NCBI RefSeq assembly: GCF_001612785.1
Contig: NZ_BDBC01000033.1
Span: 1 to 57,706, forward strand
Origin: Nocardia beijingensis NBRC 16342
GTDB lineage: Bacteria; Actinomycetota; Actinomycetes; Mycobacteriales; Mycobacteriaceae
DNA: 57,706 nucleotides
Direction: 5' to 3'
Both the position numbers and the translations under genes were made by a program. Every line of letters begins with the position of its first letter. Positions within the stretch are counted from its first letter, which is position 1. Positions 8,021 to 15,683 of this stretch are shown here, in pieces. Below the pieces are notes generated by a model, which worked only from the letters and a program-made list of their open reading frames with translations, was not told the origin of the DNA and did not search any database.

Positions 8021-9522
8021 CAGAACAGTCCCTTCGGCAGCTTCGGTGCACGCGCCAGAACGTCCTCGGACACGGTGAGATTCAGCTGCGGCAGTTCGTC
8101 GGCGGACAACACACCCGTGCGCTGTGCGACGTCGAGGAAGCGGTCCTGTTCGGCCGGGTCGATTACGCCCTCGGCGAGGGTGCGGAACTTCGCGATGTAC
8201 TGGTCCCGGGCGAAGGGCCGCGCGCCGAGCGGATGCGCGTCGGCCACCGCCAGTTCGTCGACGATGACTTCACCGCTGTCCAGCGTGACCTCCGCGCGAG
8301 CGCCGAAGGCTTTCTCGTTCGGGTCGGTCGAGTGATAACGCCGGGTCCACTCCGGGTCCTCCGCGGTGGAGATCTTGCGCCACAACTCGACGGTGTCGGG
8401 CCGCTGCGCGCGCTCGGGGGCGTAGGAGCGTTCGTGATGCCAGGCGCCGTCCTGCAAGGCGACGGCGAAGATGTACATGACGGAGTGATCGAGGGTTTCG
8501 CGCGACGCCTTCGGGTCGAACTTCTGCGGGTCGTTCGATCCGGTGCCGATCACCACGTGCGTGTGGTGGCTGGTGTGCAGCACGATCGACGCGATCCGAT
8601 CCAGGTCGCCGATTCGCTCGCGCATCCGGCGGGCCAGGTCGATCGGCGCCTGGCTCTGATATTCGGCGGAATGCTCCTTGGTGTAGGTGTCCAGAATGCC
8701 GCGTTTGGGTTCACCCGGGCCGGGCAGCGGCACCGAATACTCCTTCTCGGGGCCGCCGAGCAGCCGGGCGATGACGCCGTCCTCGCCTTCCCAGATCGGC
8801 GCGGGCGCGCCTTCTCCGCGCAAGGCGCGATCGACCGCCTCCACCGCCATCTTTCCGGCGAAAGCCGGCGCGTATGCCTTCCAGCTGGAGATCTCACCCT
8901 TGCGCGACTGCCTGGTCGCGGTGGTGGTGTGCAGCGCTTGGCCGATGGCCTGGTAGATGGTCTCGGCGCCGAGCCCGAGCAGGGTGCCGATACCGGCGGC
9001 GGCGGAGGGGCCGAGGTGGGCGACGTGGTCGATCTTGTGCTCGTGCAGGCAGATCGCCCGCGCCAGATCCACCTGGATCTCGTATCCGGTCGCCAACCCT
9101 CGGATCAGATCGCGGCCGGTGCGTCCGGCGTGCTGGGCCACCGCCAGGATCGGCGGGATGTTGTCGCCGGGGTGGGAGTACTCCTCGGCCAGGAAGGTGT
9201 CGTGGAAGTCCAGCTCGCGCACGGCCACGCCGTTCGCCCACGCCGCCCACTCCGGTGCGTAGCGGCCGTCTGCGCCGAAGACGGTCGCGCCGGGCTGATA
9301 CGGGTGCGCCAGTGCCTGGGCGCGGGCGTTGGCCACCGGACGGCGCGTCACCGACGCCGCCGCGACCGCCGCGTTGTCGATGATCCGGTTGACGATCATC
9401 TCCTCGGTCTCCGGCGCGACCGCCACCGGGTCCGCGGCGACCTCGGCGATCCGCCAGGCGAGATGCTCCTCGCGCGGGAAACGCTCAGCGGAGCGGTGGG
9501 TGCGGACGAGGTGATTTTTCAC
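8020..9522 (-). CDS. prpD: 2-methylcitrate dehydratase
   Basis: A 500-aa MmgE/PrpD-family dehydratase that turns 2-methylcitrate into 2-methylaconitate (cofactor-free in this family). Family segments include ELDFHDTFLAEEYSHPGDNIPP (first 20 residues from about 120) and HKIDHVAHLGPSAAAGIGT. I chose the GTG at 9522, with GGAGG 9 nt upstream; longer in-frame starts run into the promoter. It is the first gene of the prpDBC operon. A RamB/PrpR-like inverted repeat lies 80 bp upstream, fitting activation by propionate or fatty-acid catabolism, but no PrpR-type regulator gene is in the window. Confidence 0.93.
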   Translation of the reverse strand: MKNHLVRTHRSAERFPREEHLAWRIAEVAADPVAVAPETEEMIVNRIIDNAAVAAASVTRRPVANARAQALAHPYQPGATVFGADGRYAPEWAAWANGVAVRELDFHDTFLAEEYSHPGDNIPPILAVAQHAGRTGRDLIRGLATGYEIQVDLARAICLHEHKIDHVAHLGPSAAAGIGTLLGLGAETIYQAIGQALHTTTATRQSRKGEISSWKAYAPAFAGKMAVEAVDRALRGEGAPAPIWEGEDGVIARLLGGPEKEYSVPLPGPGEPKRGILDTYTKEHSAEYQSQAPIDLARRMRERIGDLDRIASIVLHTSHHTHVVIGTGSNDPQKFDPKASRETLDHSVMYIFAVALQDGAWHHERSYAPERAQRPDTVELWRKISTAEDPEWTRRYHSTDPNEKAFGARAEVTLDSGEVIVDELAVADAHPLGARPFARDQYIAKFRTLAEGVIDPAEQDRFLDVAQRTGVLSADELPQLNLTVSEDVLARAPKLPKGLF

Positions 9523-9923
9523 GAGGTGGGCCTCCAGACAACAATTTCCGTGTTCCTGAATTCGGACATTACCCACGCCGATACAGGCGGGAAATCCGTC
9601 GCAAATGCGGAGATTTGCGTTTTCGAATCAGCGAAGTTGTGGAGTTTGCGAAAATCCGTGGCGATACATGTCGCCCTGCGCCGAGCCAGGTATGTCCGGT
9701 ACGGCGGCACTGGCCCGCCGGCCCGACGGTCCGGATAATCGGTATGGAGGGCAGCGCCTCTGCTGGGCCCGGCACGCGCCCCCGAGCGGTTACCGGCCGG
9801 ATCGCCGCGATTAGCACAGAAGCTGGGGGATCCGGCGCTCCACGACTGTGCCGTGCAGCCGCAGCGGCCGCTGTGGCGGCCGTCGGTGTTCAACGAGATC
9901 GCCCAATTTCTTCGGGAGTGGCC
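9523..9923. other. divergent control region prpD / cytochrome b-Mo fusion
   Basis: 401 bp between two diverging genes. It contains the PrpR/RamB-like motifs at 9600-9664. For prpD a weak promoter may be TTTCCC with TAATGT 17 bp on, reading leftward between the repeat and the start. No gene is supported, although an open frame continues upstream of the rightward gene. Confidence 0.5.
9600..9664. promoter_or_regulatory. PrpR/RamB-like binding motifs
   Basis: A perfect inverted repeat CGCAAAT-GCGGAG-ATTTGCG spans 9600-9619, and a further TTTGCGAAAA element lies at 9655-9664. Actinobacterial ScfR-family regulators (RamB, PrpR) bind AATTTGCAAA-like sequences, which these resemble. The position upstream of the likely prpD promoter suits an activator. 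The motif is seen; the regulator is inferred. Confidence 0.5.
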
Positions 9924-11420
9924 ATGGATCCGGTCGCGCAGTATCCGGGGTTCGTGATCGTCACCCACGCCCTGAACATTTTGTTCGTCACGTTGCTGAT
10001 CCGTTCCGGCGTCGAGGTGCTGTCCTCGCTGCCCAAGTTGTATTGGAGCGACGGCTGTCCACCCGGTCGGGAGTGGCTGCGCTTGTCGCGCAAGAACTAC
10101 GGCGCCGATTCCCGCAGGCCGTGGGTGTCGCTCGACGAGGAGGAGGCCTGGCACCCGGTGATCGCGCTACCCGGCCGTCGCAACCTCGGGCTGGGCCGGC
10201 ACTGGCACTTTCTCACGGTGCAGTTCTGGATCCTGACCGGACTGGTGTACGTCGCGATGGTGTTCGCGACTGGGTACTGGCGCTACTTGATACCGACCCA
10301 CTGGAGCATCGTTCCCGAGGCCGTCCGCGACATCGGCACCTATCTGCATTTCCAGCTCGCCCCCCAGTTGCCCGGTGAACCGTTCGACGCCGCGCAGAAG
10401 CTCACCTACTTCGCCGTCGTCTTCCTGCTCGCACCGCTGCAGATCGCGTCGGGAGCGGCCATGTCACCGGCGGTGCTGGCCCGCTTCCCCCGCTACGGAC
10501 GCCTCTTCGGCGGCAAACAGGGCGCGCGCAGCATCCATTTCCTCGGACTGTGCGCGTTCTGCGCGTTCATCGTGGTGCACGTGTTCATGGTCGTCGTGCA
10601 CGGCGTCCCCAGCGAATTCGGCAAGATCTTCCTCGGCTCCCTCGACGCAAGCCCGGTCCTGGCCACCGTCACCGGCAGCCTGGTGCTCATCGCCATCGTG
10701 GCGGTGCACATCGCCGCGACGATCTTCTCCCGCACCCACCCACGCCGCGCCCAGCGGCTGCTCGGCGTCCTGGTGCATCGCTTCGAATACGCCCTGTCGC
10801 TACTGGGGCAGTCGCGACAGCGGTACCGCCGCAGCGACATCTCCGAATACCACCGGGTCAACGGTTACCCGCCCGCCGACGACGATTACCGGCGGCTCGC
10901 GTCCGACGGATTCCGCGACTATCGCCTGCCCGTCGGCGGCCTGGTCGCGCACCCGGTGACCCTGTCGCTGCGCGAACTCGCCGACCTCGGATTCACCCGG
11001 CAGATCACCAACCACAACTGCATCCAAGGATGGAACGGCATCGCCGAATGGGGTGGCGTCCCGCTGTCGGCACTCATCGACCACGTCCGGCCATCCGCCG
11101 CCGTGACCCACATCGTCTTCTACGCCATGGACGACAAAGCACTCACCGAAGGCCACGGCCGCCACGGCTACTTCTACGAAGCCGTCCCCATGCCCATCGC
11201 TCGCGCGCCCCAGGCCCTGCTCGCGATGGAGATGAACGGCGCGCCACTGCCGATCGAGCACGGGGCGCCGCTGCGCCTGCGGCTGGAGAACCAGCTCGGA
11301 TACAAGATGGTGAAATGGATCGAGGCCGTGGAATTCGTCGACGACATCGAGCACATCGGCATGGGCCACGGCGGATACCGCGAAGACCAGTTGTATTACG
11401 CGAACGCCCCCGGCATCTGA
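9924..11420 (+). CDS. cytochrome b-like membrane domain fused to a molybdopterin oxidoreductase domain
   Basis: A 498-aa fusion. Residues 1-290 form a di-haem cytochrome b561 / hydrogenase-cytochrome-like membrane unit with about five helices and His candidates at 95, 205, 219, 226 and 262. Residues 335-498 match the sulfite-oxidase-type molybdopterin domain; Cys366 in NHNCIQGW is the expected molybdenum ligand. Electrons probably pass between the Mo centre and the membrane quinone pool, so it is a self-contained dehydrogenase or reductase of unknown substrate. The domain has no Tat signal of its own. The ATG at 9924 has GGGAG 5 nt before it; the frame is open further upstream but looks non-coding. 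The next gene starts 16 bp downstream. Confidence 0.85.
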   Translation: MDPVAQYPGFVIVTHALNILFVTLLIRSGVEVLSSLPKLYWSDGCPPGREWLRLSRKNYGADSRRPWVSLDEEEAWHPVIALPGRRNLGLGRHWHFLTVQFWILTGLVYVAMVFATGYWRYLIPTHWSIVPEAVRDIGTYLHFQLAPQLPGEPFDAAQKLTYFAVVFLLAPLQIASGAAMSPAVLARFPRYGRLFGGKQGARSIHFLGLCAFCAFIVVHVFMVVVHGVPSEFGKIFLGSLDASPVLATVTGSLVLIAIVAVHIAATIFSRTHPRRAQRLLGVLVHRFEYALSLLGQSRQRYRRSDISEYHRVNGYPPADDDYRRLASDGFRDYRLPVGGLVAHPVTLSLRELADLGFTRQITNHNCIQGWNGIAEWGGVPLSALIDHVRPSAAVTHIVFYAMDDKALTEGHGRHGYFYEAVPMPIARAPQALLAMEMNGAPLPIEHGAPLRLRLENQLGYKMVKWIEAVEFVDDIEHIGMGHGGYREDQLYYANAPGI

Positions 11421-11436
11421 TCGGCGAGGAACCACC

Positions 11437-11811
11437 ATGAGCGGCCCCATCGAACGAGCTACCGATCCGACCCAACTCGCCGTCGCCCGAGTGCGCGCCC
11501 GGGTGCTCAGCGGGCGCGGCCCGCATCCCGACCCCGAGGAGCAGCGGCGCGCCCAGTACTTCCGCGACTCACTCGGCGCTCTGCCCGCCCCGATCGAACG
11601 TGAACTCGTCGCGCTGGCCGCCGAACTCATCCGCACGAGCCCCAGCGGACCCATCCTCGACCGGCTCCGCGCACGCTTCGAACAGCTCTACACGCACTGG
11701 GCGCCAGAAGGCGTCCGCGTGCCCAGTGCCCGGCTCACGCCCGCATGGACAGCACCCGACTCCGCCGCCGACTCTCGACGTTCGGCCACACCACCGGAAG
11801 AGCGCTGTTGA
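11437..11811 (+). CDS. hypothetical protein downstream of the cytochrome b-Mo fusion
   Basis: A 124-aa soluble protein, helical in residues 10-90 with a loose, Pro/Ser-rich tail. No domain recognised. The ATG at 11437 has GAGGA about 7 nt upstream, third positions are strongly G/C, and it starts 16 bp after the fusion gene, so it is very likely co-transcribed. It might be a small assembly or regulatory partner of the molybdoenzyme, but this rests only on position. Confidence 0.6.
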   Translation: MSGPIERATDPTQLAVARVRARVLSGRGPHPDPEEQRRAQYFRDSLGALPAPIERELVALAAELIRTSPSGPILDRLRARFEQLYTHWAPEGVRVPSARLTPAWTAPDSAADSRRSATPPEERC

Positions 11812-11911
11812 CCGCCGAACCCGACCGGAGCCGCATGCCAGGCAGCTCCTGACCCGGCGTCCACCAGCGAGGCGGCGGTGGCACCCATCGCACTGCCGAT
11901 GCGAACGCTCG

Positions 11912-13609
11912 TTATGAGCCCCGGCCGACGTGCAGTTCGTCGCGCATCCGTTCGCGCATGTGTGGGTAGTGGAGTTCGAAGGCCGGGCGTTCGGACCGGA
12001 TACGGGGCAGTTCGTAGAAGTTGTGGCGGGGAGGCGGGCAGGTCGTGGCCCATTCGAGGGAGTTTCCCGCGCCCCAGGCGTCGTCCACGGTGACCACCTC
12101 GCCGTAGCGGTAGCTGCGGAACGCGTTCCACACGAACGTGATCATCGAGACGCCCAGGATGAACGACCCGACGGTCGAGACGGCGTTCAGCGCGGTGAAC
12201 CCGTCGGTCGGTAGGTAGTCGGCGTACCGGCGGGGCATGCCCTCGGCGCCCAGCCAGTGCTGGACGAGAAAAGTCGTATGGAAGCCGACGAAGGTCGTCC
12301 AGAAATGCAGCCTGCCCAGGCGTTCGTCCATGTAGCGCCCGGTCATCTTCGGGAACCAGAAGTAGATCCCGGCGAAGGTGGCGAAAACGATCGTGCCGAA
12401 CAGCACGTAATGGAAGTGTGCCACGACGAAATAGCTGTCGTGGATCTGCCAGTCCAGCGGCGGGCTCGCGAGGATGACACCGGACAGTCCACCGAACAAG
12501 AAGGTCACGATGAAGCCGACGGCGAACAGCATCGGTGTCTCGAAGGTCAGGTTCCCTTTCCACATGGTGCCGATCCAGTTGAAAAATTTCACCCCGGTCG
12601 GCACCGCGATCAGGAAGGTCATCATCGAGAAGAAGGGCATCAGCACCGCGCCCGTGGCGAACATGTGATGCGCCCATACCGCTGCCGACAGCAAGCCGAT
12701 CGAGATGGTGGCGTACACCAGAGGTCCGTAGCCGAACAGGGGTTTGCGGCTGAAGACGGGAAGGATCTCGCTGATGATCCCGAAGAACGGCAGCGCCACG
12801 ATGTAGACCTCGGGGTGTCCGAAGAACCAGAACAGATGCTGCCAGAGCACCACCCCACCGGTGGCGGGGTCGTAGATGTGCCCGCCGAGGTGCCGGTCGT
12901 AGGCCAGCGCCATCAGGGCGGCGGTGAGGATGGGGAACGCGAGCAGTACCAGGATGCTGGTCACCAGGATGTTCCACCCGAACATCGACATCCGGAACAT
13001 CGTCATACCCGGCGCACGCAGGCACACGATGGTGGTGATCATGTTCACCGCGCCGAGAATGGTGCCGAGACCGGACACGGCCAAACCCATGATCCATAGA
13101 TCGGCGCCTGCTCCCGGCGCATGGACGATATCGCTCAGCGGCGTATACGCCGTCCACCCGAAGTCAGCGGCTCCCCCCGGAGTGACGAATCCGGACACCA
13201 CCATCGTCCCCCCGAACAGGAACAGCCAGAAGCTCAGCGCGTTCAACCGCGGAAACGGCACGTCGGGTGCGCCGAGTTGCAGGGGCAGGACCGCGTTGGC
13301 GAATCCGAAGACCGTCGGAGTCGCATACAGCAGGAGCATGACGGTGCCGTGGATGGTGAACAACTGGTTGTACTGCTCGGGCGACAGGAACTGCAGGCCC
13401 GGCCGCGCCAGTTCCGCGCGCATGAGCAGCGCCATGAGCCCGCCGAGCAAGAAGAAGGCGGTGGCGGCGACGAGATACATGATCCCGAGCACCTTGGGGT
13501 CCGTCGTGGTGACGACCCGCCACAGCACCGCGCCCTTCGGAGCGGTGCGCGCCGGATACGGCTTGGTCGGCGTGAGCTGCGGTGTGAGTGGATACGACAC
13601 CTGAGTCAT
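11912..13609 (-). CDS. ctaD: cytochrome c oxidase subunit I
   Basis: A 565-aa haem-copper oxidase catalytic subunit that reduces oxygen in the membrane and pumps protons. Twelve membrane helices can be traced. Haem and Cu ligands sit in FTIHGTVM (low-spin haem His), FFGHPEVYI (Cu-B His and cross-linked Tyr), the AHHMF pair, and HDSYFVVAHFHYV (both haem His). The ATG at 13609 has GAGGAG 6 nt upstream. Subunits II and III are not adjacent, as is usual for ctaD in Mycobacteriales. It follows the ThDP-enzyme gene on the same strand by 124 bp. Confidence 0.96.
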   Translation of the reverse strand: MTQVSYPLTPQLTPTKPYPARTAPKGAVLWRVVTTTDPKVLGIMYLVAATAFFLLGGLMALLMRAELARPGLQFLSPEQYNQLFTIHGTVMLLLYATPTVFGFANAVLPLQLGAPDVPFPRLNALSFWLFLFGGTMVVSGFVTPGGAADFGWTAYTPLSDIVHAPGAGADLWIMGLAVSGLGTILGAVNMITTIVCLRAPGMTMFRMSMFGWNILVTSILVLLAFPILTAALMALAYDRHLGGHIYDPATGGVVLWQHLFWFFGHPEVYIVALPFFGIISEILPVFSRKPLFGYGPLVYATISIGLLSAAVWAHHMFATGAVLMPFFSMMTFLIAVPTGVKFFNWIGTMWKGNLTFETPMLFAVGFIVTFLFGGLSGVILASPPLDWQIHDSYFVVAHFHYVLFGTIVFATFAGIYFWFPKMTGRYMDERLGRLHFWTTFVGFHTTFLVQHWLGAEGMPRRYADYLPTDGFTALNAVSTVGSFILGVSMITFVWNAFRSYRYGEVVTVDDAWGAGNSLEWATTCPPPRHNFYELPRIRSERPAFELHYPHMRERMRDELHVGRGS

Positions 13610-13733
13610 CGAAGCTCCTCATCTCCTGCCGGGGCTCGGAACCACCCTCCGATGCCGGACGCGAACCCCGCCCGCCGGTCGCGGAATCCCTGTGGTGGCC
13701 GCCGACCACGACCCGGCGAACGGATCGAGACGT

Positions 13734-15527
13734 TCACCCGCGGCGGCCGGGGACGAATTCCTGGAATTTGGTTTTCGCGCCTTGCGCCACGAGATGCCAG
13801 GCGTCCGGGTCGCCACGCAGAACCGCTTCGGCGGTCGATCTCATCTGCTCCCAGGTGGCGTGCGGGGGAATCGGCGGCACCTCCGGATCGCAGCGGACGT
13901 CGAGCACGGTCGGCCGCTCGGCCGACAGCGCCGCTTCCCAGGCGGCCGCGAGGTCGTCGGGATCGTCGACGGCGATGGCGCCCAGCCCGTAGGTGCGGGC
14001 GAGCTCGGCGTAGGACACCTCCGGCAGCGACTGTGATTCCTCGAATTTCGGCGCGCCGCCCATCGAACGCAGTTCCCACGTCACCTGGTTCAGGTCGTTG
14101 TTGTGGAACACGCACACGACCAGCCGCTGATCGCGCCACCGCTCACGGTAACGCCTGATGGTCAGCAACTCGCCCGCGCCGTTCATCTGCATCGCGCCGT
14201 CGCCGACGAGAGCGACCACCGGCCGGTCCGGGTGGGCGAATTTCGCGCCGATCGCGTACGGCACACCGGGCCCCATGGTGGCCAGTGTCCCCGACAACGA
14301 GCCCCGCATCCGTCCGCGGAACCGCAGGCAGCGCGCGTACCAGTTCGTGGACGACCCCGAGTCCGCGGTCACGATGGCGTCTTCGGGGATGCGCCGCGAC
14401 AGCTCCCACACCACCCGCATGGGGTTGACCGGCTTCGCGTCCAGCATCGACTGGCGTTCGAGCGTCTCCCACCAGCGAGTCACGTTGGATTCGATCGTCT
14501 CCCGCCAGCTGCGATCGGTCTTGCGGCGCAGCAGCGGAAGCAGTTCGGCGAGCGTGCTCTTCGCGTCGCCGACGAGATTGACCTCGGTGGGGTATCGCAT
14601 GCCGATCATCGCGCCGTCGATGTCGATCTGCACCGCCCGCGCCTGACCGAATTCCGGGAGGAACTGCGAATACGGGAAGTTCGATCCGATGATCAACAGG
14701 GTGTCGCAGTCGCGCATCAATTCATAGCTGGGCCTGGTGCCGAGCAACCCGATCGATCCGGTGACGTACGGCAGCTCGTCGGACAGCACGTCCTTGCCCA
14801 AGAGCGCCTTCGCCACCCCCGCTGCGGTGATCTCGGCCAGCTCCATCACCTGGTCGGCGGCATCACGAGCGCCTTGCCCGACGAGGATCGCCACCCGCGA
14901 CCCGGCGTCGATGATCTCGGCCGCCCGCTCGATGCCCGCGCGGTCGGCGGTGACCGTGGCCCGCAGTGCCGCCGGAGGGCTGGAGGGGATCTGTTTGAAC
15001 GCGTGCTCGGGCGGCTGATACGGCTCCTCCTGCAGATCGGAGGGGATGATCAACGCCGTGGGGGCACGCCGGGCCGCCGCGATGCGGAACGCGCGGTCCA
15101 GCGCGTTGGGCAATTGATCGGGAACGTTGACCTCGACCAGATAGTCCGAAGCGACATCCTTGAACAGGCTCTGCAGATCGACTTCCTGCTGATAGCTGCC
15201 GCCCATCGCGCTGCGCGCGGTCTGCCCGACGATCGCGACGACCGGCACGTGATCGAGCTTCGCGTCGTAGAGGCCGTTGAGCAGGTGGATCGCACCGGGA
15301 CCCGACGTGGCGGTGCAGACGCCGACCTCGCCGCTGAACTTCGCGTAGCCCACCGCCTGGAAAGCGGCCATCTCCTCGTGGCGGGCCTGGATGAAGGCCG
15401 GTTCGTTGCCGGCCCGCCCGAACGCCGCAATCAAGCCGTTGATGCCGTCGCCCGGATAGCCGAACACCTGTTTCACGCCCCAGTCACGCAGCCGTCGCAA
15501 GACATAGTCGGCGACCTGGTCAGCCAT
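13734..15527 (-). CDS. thiamine-diphosphate-dependent enzyme, pyruvate oxidase-like
   Basis: A 597-aa ThDP enzyme with the three-domain layout of pyruvate oxidase and acetolactate synthase. Glu51 (RHEEMAAF) is the cofactor-activating glutamate. The ThDP/Mg motif starts at ALVGDGAMQMNG and ends with NND about 30 residues later. It most resembles PoxB-type quinone-dependent pyruvate oxidases (pyruvate to acetate and CO2), but it lacks an obvious membrane-binding C-terminal helix, so another 2-keto-acid oxidase or decarboxylase is possible. The ATG at 15527 has AGGAGA 6 nt upstream. It is divergent from the FAD/Fe-S oxidoreductase (156-bp shared control region) and upstream of ctaD. Confidence 0.85.
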   Translation of the reverse strand: MADQVADYVLRRLRDWGVKQVFGYPGDGINGLIAAFGRAGNEPAFIQARHEEMAAFQAVGYAKFSGEVGVCTATSGPGAIHLLNGLYDAKLDHVPVVAIVGQTARSAMGGSYQQEVDLQSLFKDVASDYLVEVNVPDQLPNALDRAFRIAAARRAPTALIIPSDLQEEPYQPPEHAFKQIPSSPPAALRATVTADRAGIERAAEIIDAGSRVAILVGQGARDAADQVMELAEITAAGVAKALLGKDVLSDELPYVTGSIGLLGTRPSYELMRDCDTLLIIGSNFPYSQFLPEFGQARAVQIDIDGAMIGMRYPTEVNLVGDAKSTLAELLPLLRRKTDRSWRETIESNVTRWWETLERQSMLDAKPVNPMRVVWELSRRIPEDAIVTADSGSSTNWYARCLRFRGRMRGSLSGTLATMGPGVPYAIGAKFAHPDRPVVALVGDGAMQMNGAGELLTIRRYRERWRDQRLVVCVFHNNDLNQVTWELRSMGGAPKFEESQSLPEVSYAELARTYGLGAIAVDDPDDLAAAWEAALSAERPTVLDVRCDPEVPPIPPHATWEQMRSTAEAVLRGDPDAWHLVAQGAKTKFQEFVPGRRG

Positions 15528-15683
15528 GTCGTTCTCCTGTCCGCCTTCGAGGTGTCGTCTCCGCGGGCCGATTACCCCGGCGAACAGGCCTCAACCCGGC
15601 ATACGCGGTCCGCGCGAGGGTATTCGCGCTGTGTTCTCGCCTGTTCCGATACTCGCCTGCCCTAGCCGAGAGGATTGCCCGAA

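Noticed and set aside
8233..9738. A 501-codon frame opposite prpD
   Set aside because: Antisense shadow with low-complexity Arg/Gly composition.
9615..9923. Upstream extension of the cytochrome b-Mo fusion
   Set aside because: It would run through the PrpR-like motifs, has no ribosome site and adds a basic peptide with no signal or helix.
14103..15665. A 520-codon frame opposite the ThDP-enzyme gene
   Set aside because: Antisense shadow of a clear gene, no ribosome site or domain.
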